Positions 4,704-5,122 of a DNA stretch of 5,122 nt are shown here, one piece after another. A program made the translations under genes and the position numbers. The notes under the pieces were generated by a model. It was not told the origin of the DNA. It saw nothing but the letters and a program-made list of their open reading frames with translations, and did no database searches. The stretch comes from JAZDIT01 sp043804755. Its GTDB lineage: Bacteria; Patescibacteriota; Minisyncoccia; Minisyncoccales; JAQTPW01. The stretch is taken from positions 1 through 5,122 of the forward strand of contig JAZDIT010000029.1 of assembly GCA_043804755.1 (NCBI GenBank), in the 5' to 3' direction. The stretch's first letter is position 1; each line of letters begins with the position of its first letter.

Positions 4704-5100
4704 ACAAGTTGAAGGCAAAATTTATCAACTCTGGCAAAAGAGCGGTTTTTTTAATCCGGACAATCTGCCCCTGCCTACCGGCAGGCAGGCGGGAAAAAGA
4801 AAAAAATCATTTACTATTATAATGCCTCCAACCAATGCCAACGGCTCCCTGCACGCCGGCCACGGCTTGGTTTTAACCATAGAAGACATTATGACTCGCT
4901 ATAAAAGAATGCAAGGGTTTAAAACCTTATGGCTGCCCGGGCTGGATCATGCCGGCTTTGAAACCCAAGTGGTTTACGAAAAAAAGCTGGAAAAAGAAGG
5001 CCGCTCGCGATTTCAAATGAAACCGGGAGAACTATATAAAGAAATCTGGGAGTTCACTCAAAACAATAAAAAAATATCGAGGACCAAACAAGAAAAATAG
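4687..5100 (+). CDS. valS: Valyl-tRNA synthetase-like, copy 2, frameshifted and incomplete
   Basis: N-terminal part of a second class I synthetase, 137 codons before a TAG at 5098. MSYDPKQVEGKIYQLWQKSG and FFNPDNLP nearly match the start of ValRS1. A seven-residue insertion LPTGRQA (29-35) precedes GKRKK. The nucleotide-binding segment is PPTNANGSLHAGHG, with HAGH at 56-59, then KRMQGFKTLWLPGLDHAG (73-90). The variants PPTNAN for PPPNVT and GLDHAGFETQ for GTDHAGIATQ mark a different ValRS subtype from copy 1. After NNKK (126-129) the frame is lost: the next bases in the -1 frame read IEDQTRKIGASCDWSR, the expected ValRS continuation, so the TAG is caused by an apparent one-base deletion in an A7 run. 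The start overlaps tsaD2 by 17 bp. It may be a pseudogene, an assembly or sequencing error, or a gene rescued by slippage. A LeuRS or IleRS identity seems less likely given GASCDWSR. Confidence 0.8.
   Translation: MSYDPKQVEGKIYQLWQKSGFFNPDNLPLPTGRQAGKRKKSFTIIMPPTNANGSLHAGHGLVLTIEDIMTRYKRMQGFKTLWLPGLDHAGFETQVVYEKKLEKEGRSRFQMKPGELYKEIWEFTQNNKKISRTKQEK
4770..4791 (+). repeat. In-frame palindromic insertion in valS2
   Basis: Positions 4770-4789 form a 20-nt palindrome (arms CCTGCCT and GGCAGG...), perfect except one A-C mismatch. Compared with valS1, 21 bp (4771-4791, encoding LPTGRQA) are extra between DNLP and GKRKK, so the palindrome accounts for the insertion and the frame is preserved. I recall LPTGRQAG- and LPAGRQ-like peptides as recurrent insertions in CPR proteins; this cannot be checked here. 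Confidence 0.85.
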
Positions 5101-5122
5101 GGGCCTCTTGCGACTGGTCAAG
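5068..5122 (+). other. valS: Frameshift site and -1 frame continuation of valS2
   Basis: A run of seven A (5068-5074) lies in frame as AAA AAA ATA. Reading from 5076 in the -1 frame gives IEDQTRKIGASCDWSR up to the window edge, which aligns with LGQFKKLGSSMDWSR of ValRS1 (residues 129-143). One more A would give NNKKNIEDQ with no other change. The coding sequence therefore continues past the annotated stop and past the window. Confidence 0.85.

Overview
The window is moderately AT-rich bacterial DNA, most likely from a Patescibacteria (CPR) genome. This placement is inferred, not proven. It rests on a compact ValRS without the usual C-terminal arm, a tRNA gene without an encoded CCA, weak Shine-Dalgarno signals, and short palindromic or degenerate repeats scattered through intergenic DNA and inserted in frame into genes. 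I recall such repeats as common in CPR assemblies.

Layout. The minus-strand block, in transcription order, is tRNA-Glu(UUC) (3445-3372), tsaD copy 1 (3363-2320), a 75-bp spacer with two palindromes, valS copy 1 (2244-160), and the start of a PrsW-like membrane protease (158 to the window edge). The plus-strand block starts about 180 bp from the tRNA: tsaD copy 2 (3624-4703) overlaps by 17 bp the start of a second valyl-tRNA synthetase gene (from 4687). That second gene runs off the window and loses its frame at an A7 run at 5068. The divergent spacer (3446-3623) holds several inverted repeats and the best promoter candidates. No stretch over 300 bases lacks a gene.

The two blocks mirror each other at gene level: valS-tsaD facing away from tsaD-valS. 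The TsaD copies are close paralogs with all catalytic motifs intact. The two ValRS proteins nearly match over their first 30 residues and then diverge, with different HIGH-motif neighbourhoods. The plus-strand copies carry inserted repeats (a 32-bp degenerate element twice in tsaD2, read in two different frames, and a 21-bp palindromic insertion in valS2). The minus-strand copies carry none that I could see.

Function. TsaD is the catalytic subunit of the t6A37 tRNA-modifying complex, ValRS charges tRNA-Val, and tRNA-Glu supplies glutamate decoding, so the window is a translation-accuracy neighbourhood. The most notable points are the duplicated mirrored module, the repeat insertions inside essential genes, the tRNA serving as almost the entire leader of tsaD1, and a changed editing-site residue in ValRS1.
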